Assembly (NCBI RefSeq): GCF_000374125.1
Contig: NZ_KB893628.1
Span: 16,910 to 80,909, forward strand
Direction: 5' to 3'
DNA from: Niabella aurantiaca DSM 17617
GTDB taxonomy: Bacteria; Bacteroidota; Bacteroidia; Chitinophagales; Chitinophagaceae
Length of the DNA stretch: 64,000 nucleotides
The notes beneath the pieces were generated by a model, which saw only the letters and a list, made by a program, of their open reading frames with translations, was not told the DNA's origin and ran no database searches. How positions within the stretch are numbered: the first letter of the stretch is position 1; every line of letters begins with the position of its first letter. The position numbers and the translations under genes are program-made. Of the stretch, positions 50,237-58,432 are shown piece after piece.

Positions 50237-51196
50237 ATGCCATTCTTGTTTTTTAGAAAAACTTCCATCGTACTTCTTTTTTCTCTTCTCCTGTCATCGT
50301 CTTATGGGAGGGGCTGGATTGTTCATTCATTTCTTCGGATAGATACCATTCCCCCGGCCCCTACTTACAAAATCCAATCTGAAGCCGAGTTTGAAGGTGG
50401 CAAAGAGGCCTGGAAATTGTTTTTACAAAAAAATGTGCAGGGAGATGTACCCCGGAAAAAGGGGGCCCCGGCAGGAAGGTATCCTGTAAAAGTTCGGTTT
50501 CTGATAAATACAGATGGCACAGTAGGTAATGTCAGCATTATTAGCGATCCGGGCTACGGTGCTGCTGAAGAATTGGTGCGTGTTATAAAGTTGTCATCAG
50601 GTAAATGGAAGCCGGCCATTATTGAAGGCGGAAAGGTTATAAAATCAATTAGAACCCAACCTATGACTTTTGAAGTAAAGGAGCCGGCTGCCAAGCCGCC
50701 AGAAATAATCAGAAATTATGGATTTGAATATTTCGACGCACAGTTTAAAATTGTGAGTTGGGTGCCTCAAAACACCAAAAACGGATATATTATTGTACCT
50801 ACTCCATCGGCGCGCAGTGGTATCGTTTCCCTTCTTATTATGTCAAAGCGCAATATCGAAGGAGAAAGAGGTAGCGGCTTGTTTAATACCATTATAACAA
50901 AAAATGTGCTTGACGGGAAAAAGAAAGTAACGATTAGTGCCTATATCAAGACTGAAAACTTAGAAGATGGCGCGGCCAGTTTATGGATGCAATTGAATGG
51001 GAAAACCGGAATCATTTCTGACAAAAACAGCGATGATAAAACTGCCAGGGGAAATTCGGACTGGACGAAATACACGATAGAGCTTCCGCTCACCGCCGAT
51101 GTGCAATCGGTTGGCTTTGGCTGCAAAATGACCGGTAAAGGTAAAGCATGGTTTGATGATTTTGAAGTGTATGTGGATGGTATTTTGATAAAGTAA
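50237..51196 (+). CDS. secreted protein with TonB C-terminal-like domain and jelly-roll domain
   Basis: A 319-residue protein with a hydrophobic leader (TSIVLLFSLLLSSSYG). Residues of about 45-150 match the TonB C-terminal/energy-transducer fold (EFEGGKEAWKLFLQKNVQ, VKVRFLINTDGTVGNVSIIS, WKPAIIEGG). Residues of about 160-319 form a beta-sandwich ending GKGKAWFDDFEVYVDG, closely similar to the N-terminal domain of the S41 peptidase at 31415-32854 (TGTVWFDDFSV). There is no N-terminal TonB helix for ExbBD contact, so it is unlikely to energise transport. Function unknown. Confidence 0.68.
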   Translation: MPFLFFRKTSIVLLFSLLLSSSYGRGWIVHSFLRIDTIPPAPTYKIQSEAEFEGGKEAWKLFLQKNVQGDVPRKKGAPAGRYPVKVRFLINTDGTVGNVSIISDPGYGAAEELVRVIKLSSGKWKPAIIEGGKVIKSIRTQPMTFEVKEPAAKPPEIIRNYGFEYFDAQFKIVSWVPQNTKNGYIIVPTPSARSGIVSLLIMSKRNIEGERGSGLFNTIITKNVLDGKKKVTISAYIKTENLEDGAASLWMQLNGKTGIISDKNSDDKTARGNSDWTKYTIELPLTADVQSVGFGCKMTGKGKAWFDDFEVYVDGILIK

Positions 51197-51376
51197 GTTT
51201 TGAGAAGAAGAGAGAGATGCCGAATTTGTATTAGCGATGGTTATTATTTACGGCTTGGTCACAACTGGCACGCAGCATTTGACTTTATAAAGCCATCCGA
51301 TTTCATCAACTGGTATTTGTGTTTTAAAATACAATTTGGGTACTGGATCGGGAAGATCATCGATAGCCTGTTCTGA

Positions 51377-54073
51377 TCAGAGCCACTTTTTTCGCCAGAA
51401 GAAAAGTGTAGCCGTTGCTATCGCTGTCGTTATAAGCAAAAGCGATAACGGAATGGATGATGTACTTTTTTGCCGGATCCGCAGCGACGCACCGTTGCCC
51501 TGGTAAAAATAAGCTGCCCAAAACAACGGGTTCTGTGCTGCCACACTCCGGTGTTCTTCAAGGTACGCAGCACGGGCGGATTTCAGCGCCGTTACGGGAT
51601 CCGGATCTGCAGACAGGGCCTGGTAAAAATTCCGGAGCAGCGCACCCGATGCGGCATCATCCACCTCCCACCGGGAGGAAAGCACTCCGTCAACACCCTT
51701 GCTCAACAGGATCCGGCCGAGGCTCTGCATACCTTCCCCCTGTAAGAGCACACCGGAGCCCGTTTCGCAGGCGGCCAGCACCACCAGGGGAGAGCGGGTA
51801 GTAATGTATTGAAGCGCACCCAGGTACAGCTTATCTTTTAAAACAAGATATGGCTGCCCCTCTATGGTATTGGCTACCGCATGGGAAGCCAGGTGAATAA
51901 TATTACCGGCATTTAATGCGGCCATAAAAGCGGAATCGGTTGTCTGTTCGGCAGGGTACTGCCGGGTAAGGAACTGCCCCGCCAGGAAAGCACGTTCCTT
52001 TGCCGATTGCGGAAGGGCGGGGAACCCAAGGTGCGGCTTTTCAAAGCTAAACACGGTTACCGGCCTGGGAGTATTGCTGCCTGCGCTGGAAAACGCATTT
52101 TGCAGGAACGTAAAACTATACCCGATCGCTGTGGTTGCGCCCCAATAGGACGGTTTTTCCTTTGCGGTACTGAGCGCTTCAAAGGGGAGGTTGTGCAGCG
52201 CCCCGTCCGGCGAAATCAAAACAGTGCCCCCGGTGCCGGACAGCCAGGGGTTCCAGGTATGGAGCAGCTCAGAAGAGCGCGCATAATAGGCATGCGGATC
52301 CCGGTTAAAGGCTGCCGGGCCTGTATAAAAATAGGCTTGCATAAAACCATTGAGCGCCTGTACCCGCGCCCGGGTATTGGTGTCGAGCCGGTGCCGGAAA
52401 TGGTCTTTTTGAATATGGACGGTATAGGCATAACTGTCGCCCAGATAATAGCTGATGATCGTTTTTTTAAGGGCTGCCGTTTGCACCCACTTCTTAAATA
52501 TACTGTAAGACGGCAGCGCAATGCTTTGCCGCTCCTTCAGATTCAGCTCAAACTCCAGCCGCCGGATGTTTTGCCGGATCTGCTGCCGGTAGTTTCCTTC
52601 CGGCGTTTCTGCCAGGAGCACGTATAAAGAACGGAGCTGGTCTACCCATTTCTTGTTATGGGAAAGCAGGGCATCCTGCTTCCAGAACGCAGTCCGGCGC
52701 TGCTCATTGAGCAATACCCTGCCCTTGGATAACTCGGTAAGCCAAAGCGCTTTTACCAGGTATTCCGGGTCCTGGTATTGATCAAACAGCTGGTGGTACA
52801 GGGCAATTGCTGTTTCTGAATATCTTTTGTTGGCGTAAACAGCTGTATTACTGTTTAAAGAGGCCGGCAATAACTGCTCCGTATAATAGTCGTTCAACAC
52901 GGCTTTTTCAAACCATTGTGCAGCCTCCAGCGGTTTCTTGTACAGCAGGGAGGTAGCCACTCCAAAGAGCGCGGTGGTCACTTTAAAATCGGGGAACAAT
53001 CCCTGTTCGTTCAGCCGGAAATAATGAAGCGCTTTCTGATGCCAGGAGAAGGCGCTGTCTGGCTGATGGAGGAGCAAATAGGCATTACCGGTTTCGATAG
53101 CGGTTTCCACCCTCAGCTCTATATTGTCTGCGGCGGTGTTCTTTTCGATTTCCCGCAGGTAGTAAAACGATTGCCGGTGCTTCCCGGAAAGGTTCAGTAA
53201 GCGGGCACGGGCCAGGAGTGTTGTTTGCTGCGCTGTGGAGGAGCCGGGAAGCCTGCGTACGAGCTGCATTGCTCTGTGGTTCCAGATCCCTGCGCTATCA
53301 GTATTACCGGCTTCAATAAACGACTCTGCCTTTAAATTGTACAGCGGCAACGCGTCATTGGGGCTCCCGCTTTTTACGCTCTGTAAACCCAGGGCAATCG
53401 TGCTCCGGAGCGCGGCCTCATCATGCATCCGGAAATAGGTGGTGGCCAGGTTCAGGTACAGTCCGGGTATGATCGCATGCCGGTGCGCGGCAACGGCTTC
53501 CGCGATCGCCCGCCGCTGAATATAGATCGCTTTGGAAAAATCTCCCACACGGGTATAGTTGTTTCCCAGCGGTTTTGCAATAAATTCTTCAAAGTCCATA
53601 TCCGGTCTTAGCCCGGGGTCCTGCTTATGCTGCTCATAAAAAGCATAAGCCCGCTCGTACCAGGCGATCGATGCCGGTACCTGTCGCTGGGTGAGCAAAT
53701 GCCAGCCGGTATTGATGAAGAACTGAAAGCAGGCCAGCTTTTCTTCTTTTGACCGGGGTGCCCGCCAAAGCGCCTTTTTCAAAAAGTCCTCCCGGTTAAC
53801 AGCCAGTCCCGGATCTGCATCCAGCTGATCAAAAAGAAAATTGGCGCAGGCCTCCAGGTCGTCTTTCTGCTTCAATTGCCGGTACACCGTTTCCAGGCTG
53901 TCTGCCGGCGGTGTTCCGGAGCAGCAAACAATCATCACCATACCGGTGAGTAAATTGCGCAGGCAACAGATTAACTGTTTTCCTTTGCCGGGGCCAAGGA
54001 TCCTGCATTGCGGAACATCAGCATTGCGGAACAAGGTAGTTCCCTCCGTTCTTTGTGTGTTTAAAACCGCCAT
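51377..54073 (-). CDS. CHAT-domain protein with TPR repeats and C-terminal membrane anchor
   Basis: An 898-residue protein. The N-terminal two-thirds hold many TPR-like helix pairs (GKHRQSFYYLREIEKN, SAFSWHQKALHYFR). The C-terminal domain is a caspase-like CHAT protease with catalytic His H731 in HLASHA and Cys C769 in AACETGSG, both intact. A hydrophobic helix (about 874-892) followed by RKKWL anchors the end in the membrane. The start is uncertain: ATG 54073 overlaps the PKD gene by 13 bases, while an internal ATG at 53941 begins MVMIVCCSG, a possible export signal. It is placed with a PKD protein and divergent sigma/TPR genes, suggesting a signalling or proteolytic module. Confidence 0.82.
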   Translation of the reverse strand: MAVLNTQRTEGTTLFRNADVPQCRILGPGKGKQLICCLRNLLTGMVMIVCCSGTPPADSLETVYRQLKQKDDLEACANFLFDQLDADPGLAVNREDFLKKALWRAPRSKEEKLACFQFFINTGWHLLTQRQVPASIAWYERAYAFYEQHKQDPGLRPDMDFEEFIAKPLGNNYTRVGDFSKAIYIQRRAIAEAVAAHRHAIIPGLYLNLATTYFRMHDEAALRSTIALGLQSVKSGSPNDALPLYNLKAESFIEAGNTDSAGIWNHRAMQLVRRLPGSSTAQQTTLLARARLLNLSGKHRQSFYYLREIEKNTAADNIELRVETAIETGNAYLLLHQPDSAFSWHQKALHYFRLNEQGLFPDFKVTTALFGVATSLLYKKPLEAAQWFEKAVLNDYYTEQLLPASLNSNTAVYANKRYSETAIALYHQLFDQYQDPEYLVKALWLTELSKGRVLLNEQRRTAFWKQDALLSHNKKWVDQLRSLYVLLAETPEGNYRQQIRQNIRRLEFELNLKERQSIALPSYSIFKKWVQTAALKKTIISYYLGDSYAYTVHIQKDHFRHRLDTNTRARVQALNGFMQAYFYTGPAAFNRDPHAYYARSSELLHTWNPWLSGTGGTVLISPDGALHNLPFEALSTAKEKPSYWGATTAIGYSFTFLQNAFSSAGSNTPRPVTVFSFEKPHLGFPALPQSAKERAFLAGQFLTRQYPAEQTTDSAFMAALNAGNIIHLASHAVANTIEGQPYLVLKDKLYLGALQYITTRSPLVVLAACETGSGVLLQGEGMQSLGRILLSKGVDGVLSSRWEVDDAASGALLRNFYQALSADPDPVTALKSARAAYLEEHRSVAAQNPLFWAAYFYQGNGASLRIRQKSTSSIPLSLLLITTAIATATLFFWRKKWL

Positions 54074-56058
54074 CCTGCGTAAAAGAATCCGTACCCGGTC
54101 TTTTTATCGTTATAGTAATACCGGATGCCTAAATGGGGGCCAAGCTTGACCTTCCCAAACTGCAGGTCAATAAACGGCTGCACCCGTATATCAGAAAAGG
54201 TCTTTATTTTTTCGGTAAGTTGCTTTTTATATACTTCGCCGGCCGTTCCGTTGGCCGATACACCGTGGTAGGCCAGATCCTGCTCCACAGCACCGCCCAT
54301 GTTTGCCGTGAGGCTGAGCCCTGCGCCCGCGGAAAAATAATTGCCGAAATTATGACGCAGCTGTACAGGGACCAGCTTTATCTGCGAAACGGTGTTGGTC
54401 ACCGAAGAGTCCATTTTGTTGTATACAAATTCCTTCCTTCCATCTACCGGGATCACTCCATTCCTGTCCAATGTATAATAACCGGTATTGGTTTTGAGGC
54501 CCTGTTTATAATACAGCTCCGCCTGTAAAAAAGGACGGAAGGGCGCCAGGGGAGCTAATGCCACGCCGGTCACAAGGCCATCGCCCGCCCGCTCCTTACC
54601 CCAGGCCTTTTCGAAACCCGCCATTACAACAGGCGATATGCTTTTTTTGAACCGGCCCGTGGCATAATTGGTAAATATGGGTTCATTTTTATCAAAGTAA
54701 ATGGCTGTGTGCGCCCTGAAAGGAACGGGGTCCAGTTTTTTTCTGGTGACCATGGAAAATTCCATAAATCCTTTGGTGCTGTCTTTATCCTCCACTCCCT
54801 TCTGATTGGTTCCCGGCAGGTAGATGCCATGAAGGGTAAAGAGCAGGCCGGTTTTCTTTTTTTCCAGCTCCCAGCAACCGCGTTTTTCTGCACCCGGCTG
54901 ACAGGGTGGGCAGAAGGGCGATACGTCTTTGACCTGTACCGTTTGCGGATCCAGCGCGCCGGGGGTGGTAATGTCCAGTGCAATTTTGCGCGCAGGCCCT
55001 TTCCCGGTATTCTGAAAGCGGACCTTGTAAGTAAGCTCTTTGTGCTTGCTTAAAAAACGATACCCCAGCCGGCCCCCTTTCAGGTTCATTTTATTGGGAT
55101 CGTGCGAATTTACCACCGGGATATTGAGCCGGTGCATCACGGGGTTTCCCTTTTTAGGAACATATACTCCCGTAACGGTCACCGTGGCATTGGTATCTTT
55201 GATCATTTCCGGTGTTACTTTCAGCTCTGCCAGGGTAAAATGCGTGGCGCCGGGAGCAATCGCGCCCAGCTCAATAACATAGCTGTTTTTGTAAGCCATC
55301 ATGGTGCTCAGCAATGTGCGGGAAGCTTCTGCATAGTTCTGTACCCTGACAATGGATGAAGGCGGGCTGCCGCTTTCCGTAATTTTCAGTTGTTTTTCCG
55401 GTCCCAGATCCGCCATGAGCGCCGGCTCTCCGGCAACCAGACTGTCGCCGCTGTTAAAAAAGCGAAAGCCCCAGTTGTCACCGGCATTTTCAAAACAGGT
55501 CTGGTCAAAGATCTTCTCGTTCAGGAAGAGGTACAGCTTGCCCTGGTCCTCTTCCCGGCCGGTATTTCTCCAGCCTGCCAGCAATACCATGGTATCGCCG
55601 GGCTTGGCCATACAATTGTACTTCAGCTCAAACACTCCGTTGGCTTTAAAAAAGTCCCGCTCTGCGGTGGAAACAGCGGCTATGCTGGCATTGTTTCCGT
55701 TAGCCGAAACCTTTTTCTTTTTCCTTTCCGGCTTTTTTCCGTCGTCATAGTTGTTTACGGCATATAAATACACATCATAGTCGCGCTGCTGGGCGTACCG
55801 GTGTTGGGGGGATGCTTCGGTGCTGAAATGACCGTCTCCAAAATCCCACAGGTGGGTATAAAAAGGCTCGGGAGCGCCGGGGATCTGGGTAAGGGCCGGC
55901 AACAGCGCCGAAAAACGAACCCCGCCCGTGTCTGCAACGGTCTGAATGGAACTGTCTGCCGGATGCGGGCCTCCCGTCTGGGCATAAGCCCCGGCAGCCA
56001 CAAGCAATAGTCCGAACAAAAAAAGTGCTGGTCTCAAGTTTAATCGCCACATACTCAT
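54061..56058 (-). CDS. PKD-domain outer-membrane protein
   Basis: A 665-residue protein with a signal peptide (FLFGLLLVAAGAYAQ). A PKD domain contains THLWDFGDGHFSTEASPQHR (about residues 65-100). A long beta-rich middle has a DUF11/CARDB-like segment (KELTYKVRFQNTGKGPARKI). The C-terminal 160 residues look like a small beta-barrel ending RYYYNDKKTGYGFFYAGWRF. It therefore appears to expose ligand-binding domains from an outer-membrane anchor. The downstream CHAT gene starts 13 bases before its end, so the two are coupled. Confidence 0.75.
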   Translation of the reverse strand: MSMWRLNLRPALFLFGLLLVAAGAYAQTGGPHPADSSIQTVADTGGVRFSALLPALTQIPGAPEPFYTHLWDFGDGHFSTEASPQHRYAQQRDYDVYLYAVNNYDDGKKPERKKKKVSANGNNASIAAVSTAERDFFKANGVFELKYNCMAKPGDTMVLLAGWRNTGREEDQGKLYLFLNEKIFDQTCFENAGDNWGFRFFNSGDSLVAGEPALMADLGPEKQLKITESGSPPSSIVRVQNYAEASRTLLSTMMAYKNSYVIELGAIAPGATHFTLAELKVTPEMIKDTNATVTVTGVYVPKKGNPVMHRLNIPVVNSHDPNKMNLKGGRLGYRFLSKHKELTYKVRFQNTGKGPARKIALDITTPGALDPQTVQVKDVSPFCPPCQPGAEKRGCWELEKKKTGLLFTLHGIYLPGTNQKGVEDKDSTKGFMEFSMVTRKKLDPVPFRAHTAIYFDKNEPIFTNYATGRFKKSISPVVMAGFEKAWGKERAGDGLVTGVALAPLAPFRPFLQAELYYKQGLKTNTGYYTLDRNGVIPVDGRKEFVYNKMDSSVTNTVSQIKLVPVQLRHNFGNYFSAGAGLSLTANMGGAVEQDLAYHGVSANGTAGEVYKKQLTEKIKTFSDIRVQPFIDLQFGKVKLGPHLGIRYYYNDKKTGYGFFYAGWRF

Positions 56059-56384
56059 AAATCAGTTGATCCCCGAAATTGTTACCGCTCCTGCACAGGC
56101 GGATACCTGCATTTTCTTCAGCAAGTCCGATCACCCCCCGGAAGCAAGCCAACCGTCCGGGTCAATGTGTTAACGGGCCAGAACAGAGGGGCAAATTTTT
56201 AAGGCGCTGTAAAAAACATGCTGCAAGGTAAATATATTCAATATTTTTGAGATTCAGGAGTAATGAAGGGGCGCGCATTCCAAATATTGAAGCGGTCAGC
56301 CACCCTGTTTTTAAACGAAAATAAACCAGAGCAAATGCATGTTTCCTGGAACATATAGATTTTTATCATCTTAATTTTAGAAGA
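56059..56384. other. divergent promoter region of the sigma/CHAT locus
   Basis: A plus-strand TATTTTTG (56242-56249) fits the -7 consensus, without a good -33 TTG. A 31-codon frame preceded by AGGAG starts at 56263 and stops at 56358 (MKGRAFQILKRS...), a possible leader peptide; support is weak. No clear -7 box was found for the minus-strand PKD gene, consistent with use of an alternative sigma factor. Confidence 0.4.
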
Positions 56385-56942
56385 TTGCATACAGACCAAC
56401 GATATATAGAAGCCTTACGAAACAATGATTCGGTCCTGCTTTCCGAGATCTACCGTAAGTATGCCCCTTCCATTGAAGCCTACCTGAAATCAAAGGGGGC
56501 CGGTACAGAAGAATGCGGGGACATTTTCCAGGAGTCGCTGATCGATATTTTTAAGCTGGCGGCAGACGGCAAATTTGTGCTTACCTGTCCGTTTGAAGCC
56601 TTTCTTTTGCTGATCTGCAAACGGAAATGGATCAATCTGCTGAAGAAAAAATCCAGATCGGGGGTAACAAAGAGCCTGGATGAAGGATATCATTATCTGG
56701 AAGACGGAACAGAGGAAGAGGCTGCGGTACATGCCCGCCAACTGGAGCAGGAGCAGCTGGTAATGGAATTGCTGGAACAGCTCAGCGAGCGTTGCCGGGA
56801 GATCATCCGGGCTTCTTATCTCAGCGATTCGCAGCAGAAGCTGGCCGAACAGCTGGGAGTAAGCTATGCGTATCTCCGGAAAAAGAAATCCATCTGTATG
56901 TCTGAATTAATTGAATTAGTAAATCACAACCGCACCGAATGA
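56385..56942 (+). CDS. ECF-type RNA polymerase sigma factor
   Basis: A 185-residue sigma-70 family protein. Region 2 spans SEIYRKYAPSIEAYLKSKG and DIFQESLIDIFKLA; region 4 spans LLEQLSERCREIIRASYLS and QQKLAEQLGVSYAYLRKKKS. There is no sigma 1.1 or 3 domain. It starts at TTG 56385 (MHTDQRYIEALRNND by analogy with the family); no ATG is available nearby. Its stop overlaps the ATG of the next gene in ATGA, a classic sigma/anti-sigma coupling. It is divergent from the PKD and CHAT genes, which are likely targets. Confidence 0.85.
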   Translation: MHTDQRYIEALRNNDSVLLSEIYRKYAPSIEAYLKSKGAGTEECGDIFQESLIDIFKLAADGKFVLTCPFEAFLLLICKRKWINLLKKKSRSGVTKSLDEGYHYLEDGTEEEAAVHARQLEQEQLVMELLEQLSERCREIIRASYLSDSQQKLAEQLGVSYAYLRKKKSICMSELIELVNHNRTE

Positions 56943-57655
56943 ATTTTTATGAACAAATAGAGGCGTATCTTTCGGATACGCTTTCCCCGGCGGAACGCGC
57001 TGATTTTGAGCGCCAGCTGGCACAGGACCCCCAGATTAAAAAAGCATATGAAGACTGGCTTTATACAGAAGCCATTGTTCAAAAACACGAAGCGGCAGAA
57101 CAGCAGGTACCCCAATTAAGAGCATTGCTGGAACCGCTAACCCGGGAGCATTTCAATGAAAAGCCAATGGTGGCGCACCGGAGCGGCCGTGTCCGGAAAC
57201 TGATGCTGGCCGCTGTGGCAGTGGCTGCTATCCTGCTCCTGTTTATCTTTACTCCCGCCAGTGTAGACCGCTATCCGCTGGCGCCAATGCCCAACGTGGT
57301 GGTGCGGGGCGCAACAGACCAGGGCAAACAAGGCGGACAGCTCTTTAATGATCAGCAATACCAGGCCGCGCTTCCTTATTTGAAAGCCGCCGCAGCCAGC
57401 GATCCGGGTGATGTTATGGCTGCATTCTATTATGGCGTCTGTTTGCTGAAAACAGAGGCGCCCGTGGTTGCCCTGCCCATTTTTGAGCAGCTCCTCCAAA
57501 GCAGCTCGGCCTACCAGGAAGACAGCTATTTTTTTGCGGCCCTCTGTGCCTATAAAACGGGGAACCAGGAACTGGCTCAAAAATATGCGGCCGCCGTTCC
57601 GCGCAACAATATCTATTATAAAAATGCGCAACGCATTTTAAAGAAATTGAAATAG
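56939..57655 (+). CDS. membrane TPR protein, probable anti-sigma-like regulator
   Basis: A 238-residue protein. A cytosolic N-terminal region of about 85 residues (IEAYLSDTLSPAERADFERQ) looks like an anti-sigma N-domain. One membrane helix (LMLAAVAVAAILLLFIF, about 90-106) is followed by an extracytoplasmic TPR region (GGQLFNDQQYQAALPYLKAA, CAYKTGNQELAQKY). It overlaps the sigma gene by 4 bases. The topology fits a sensor that holds the sigma factor and reads an envelope signal through its TPRs. It ends 3 bases before the convergent GH28-like gene. Confidence 0.75.
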   Translation: MNFYEQIEAYLSDTLSPAERADFERQLAQDPQIKKAYEDWLYTEAIVQKHEAAEQQVPQLRALLEPLTREHFNEKPMVAHRSGRVRKLMLAAVAVAAILLLFIFTPASVDRYPLAPMPNVVVRGATDQGKQGGQLFNDQQYQAALPYLKAAAASDPGDVMAAFYYGVCLLKTEAPVVALPIFEQLLQSSSAYQEDSYFFAALCAYKTGNQELAQKYAAAVPRNNIYYKNAQRILKKLK

Positions 57656-57658
57656 TCC

Positions 57659-58405
57659 CTATTCCGAAACACTCAGAAGCTTTCCGGAAGGATCAATCGT
57701 ACGATCGACCTGTACCGACTGGTTATTGTTCCGGCCTTCAATACGGGGCCGCTCCGGTACGTCGATAAACGAATCCCTGATGCGCACATTTCCGGATCCG
57801 GAAAGCCGGATGCCCCCGGCGCCGGGTTCCTGCTTACTGCTTATGTTTACGCGCTCCACCACCACATCCGTACACCGGTCAAAGACCTGGGCCTTGCCAC
57901 ATCCGTTCCAGAGATTCACCGAATCGATCTTTATATCCGAACAATTGGTGAACCCCATCAGTGCGGGCTTTGCCAGATCTTTTTGATGCAGGTAACCGTT
58001 CTTTTGCAAAGCCGCGGCGGAGGCGGTCACTGCACGGCCATTGCCCTCAATAACTCCTTTGCCGGAAATGCCTATATGCTGCTGACCATCTGCACTGATG
58101 ATGGCCCTGATCGTACCGGAGCTCCGGTATTCATATACAGAGGCCGCGCCTACCAGCACCGCACCTTCCTCAAGCTTAATGGTCACATTCGACCGCAGCT
58201 GTACCGCACCGGTTATATAACGCCCCACATAAAATACCAGTCGCCCGCCCCCTTTTTCGTGGATAAAATCAATGGCTTTTTGAATGGACCGGGTGTTGTT
58301 GGTAACGCCATCCGACAGGATCCCGAACAGCGAGGCATTGTAATCTTTAGCGGCGGCGCACAAGGGAAACAGTGCGATAACCAGCAATAATTGTAATACG
58401 CGCAT
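57659..58405 (-). CDS. shortened GH28-like parallel beta-helix protein lacking catalytic motifs
   Basis: A 248-residue secreted protein (signal MRVLQLLLVIALFPLCAAA). The N-terminal half is clearly related to the neighbouring GH28 protein: AIDFIHEKGGGRLVFYVGRY with AIDYIHENGGGRLVFEEGKY, and TGAVQLRSNVTIKLEEGAVL with TGTIFLKSNVTLHLEKGAVL. It is about half the neighbour's length. Where the neighbour has NNDGIDV and ADDVICFK, it reads EPGAGGIRLSGSGNVRIRDS, so the catalytic Asp residues are missing. It is likely a non-catalytic, possibly binding, beta-helix, or a decaying copy. Last gene of the PUL segment. Confidence 0.75.
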   Translation of the reverse strand: MRVLQLLLVIALFPLCAAAKDYNASLFGILSDGVTNNTRSIQKAIDFIHEKGGGRLVFYVGRYITGAVQLRSNVTIKLEEGAVLVGAASVYEYRSSGTIRAIISADGQQHIGISGKGVIEGNGRAVTASAAALQKNGYLHQKDLAKPALMGFTNCSDIKIDSVNLWNGCGKAQVFDRCTDVVVERVNISSKQEPGAGGIRLSGSGNVRIRDSFIDVPERPRIEGRNNNQSVQVDRTIDPSGKLLSVSE

Positions 58406-58432
58406 TATGAGGCTTTTTAAGAATAATTAAAA

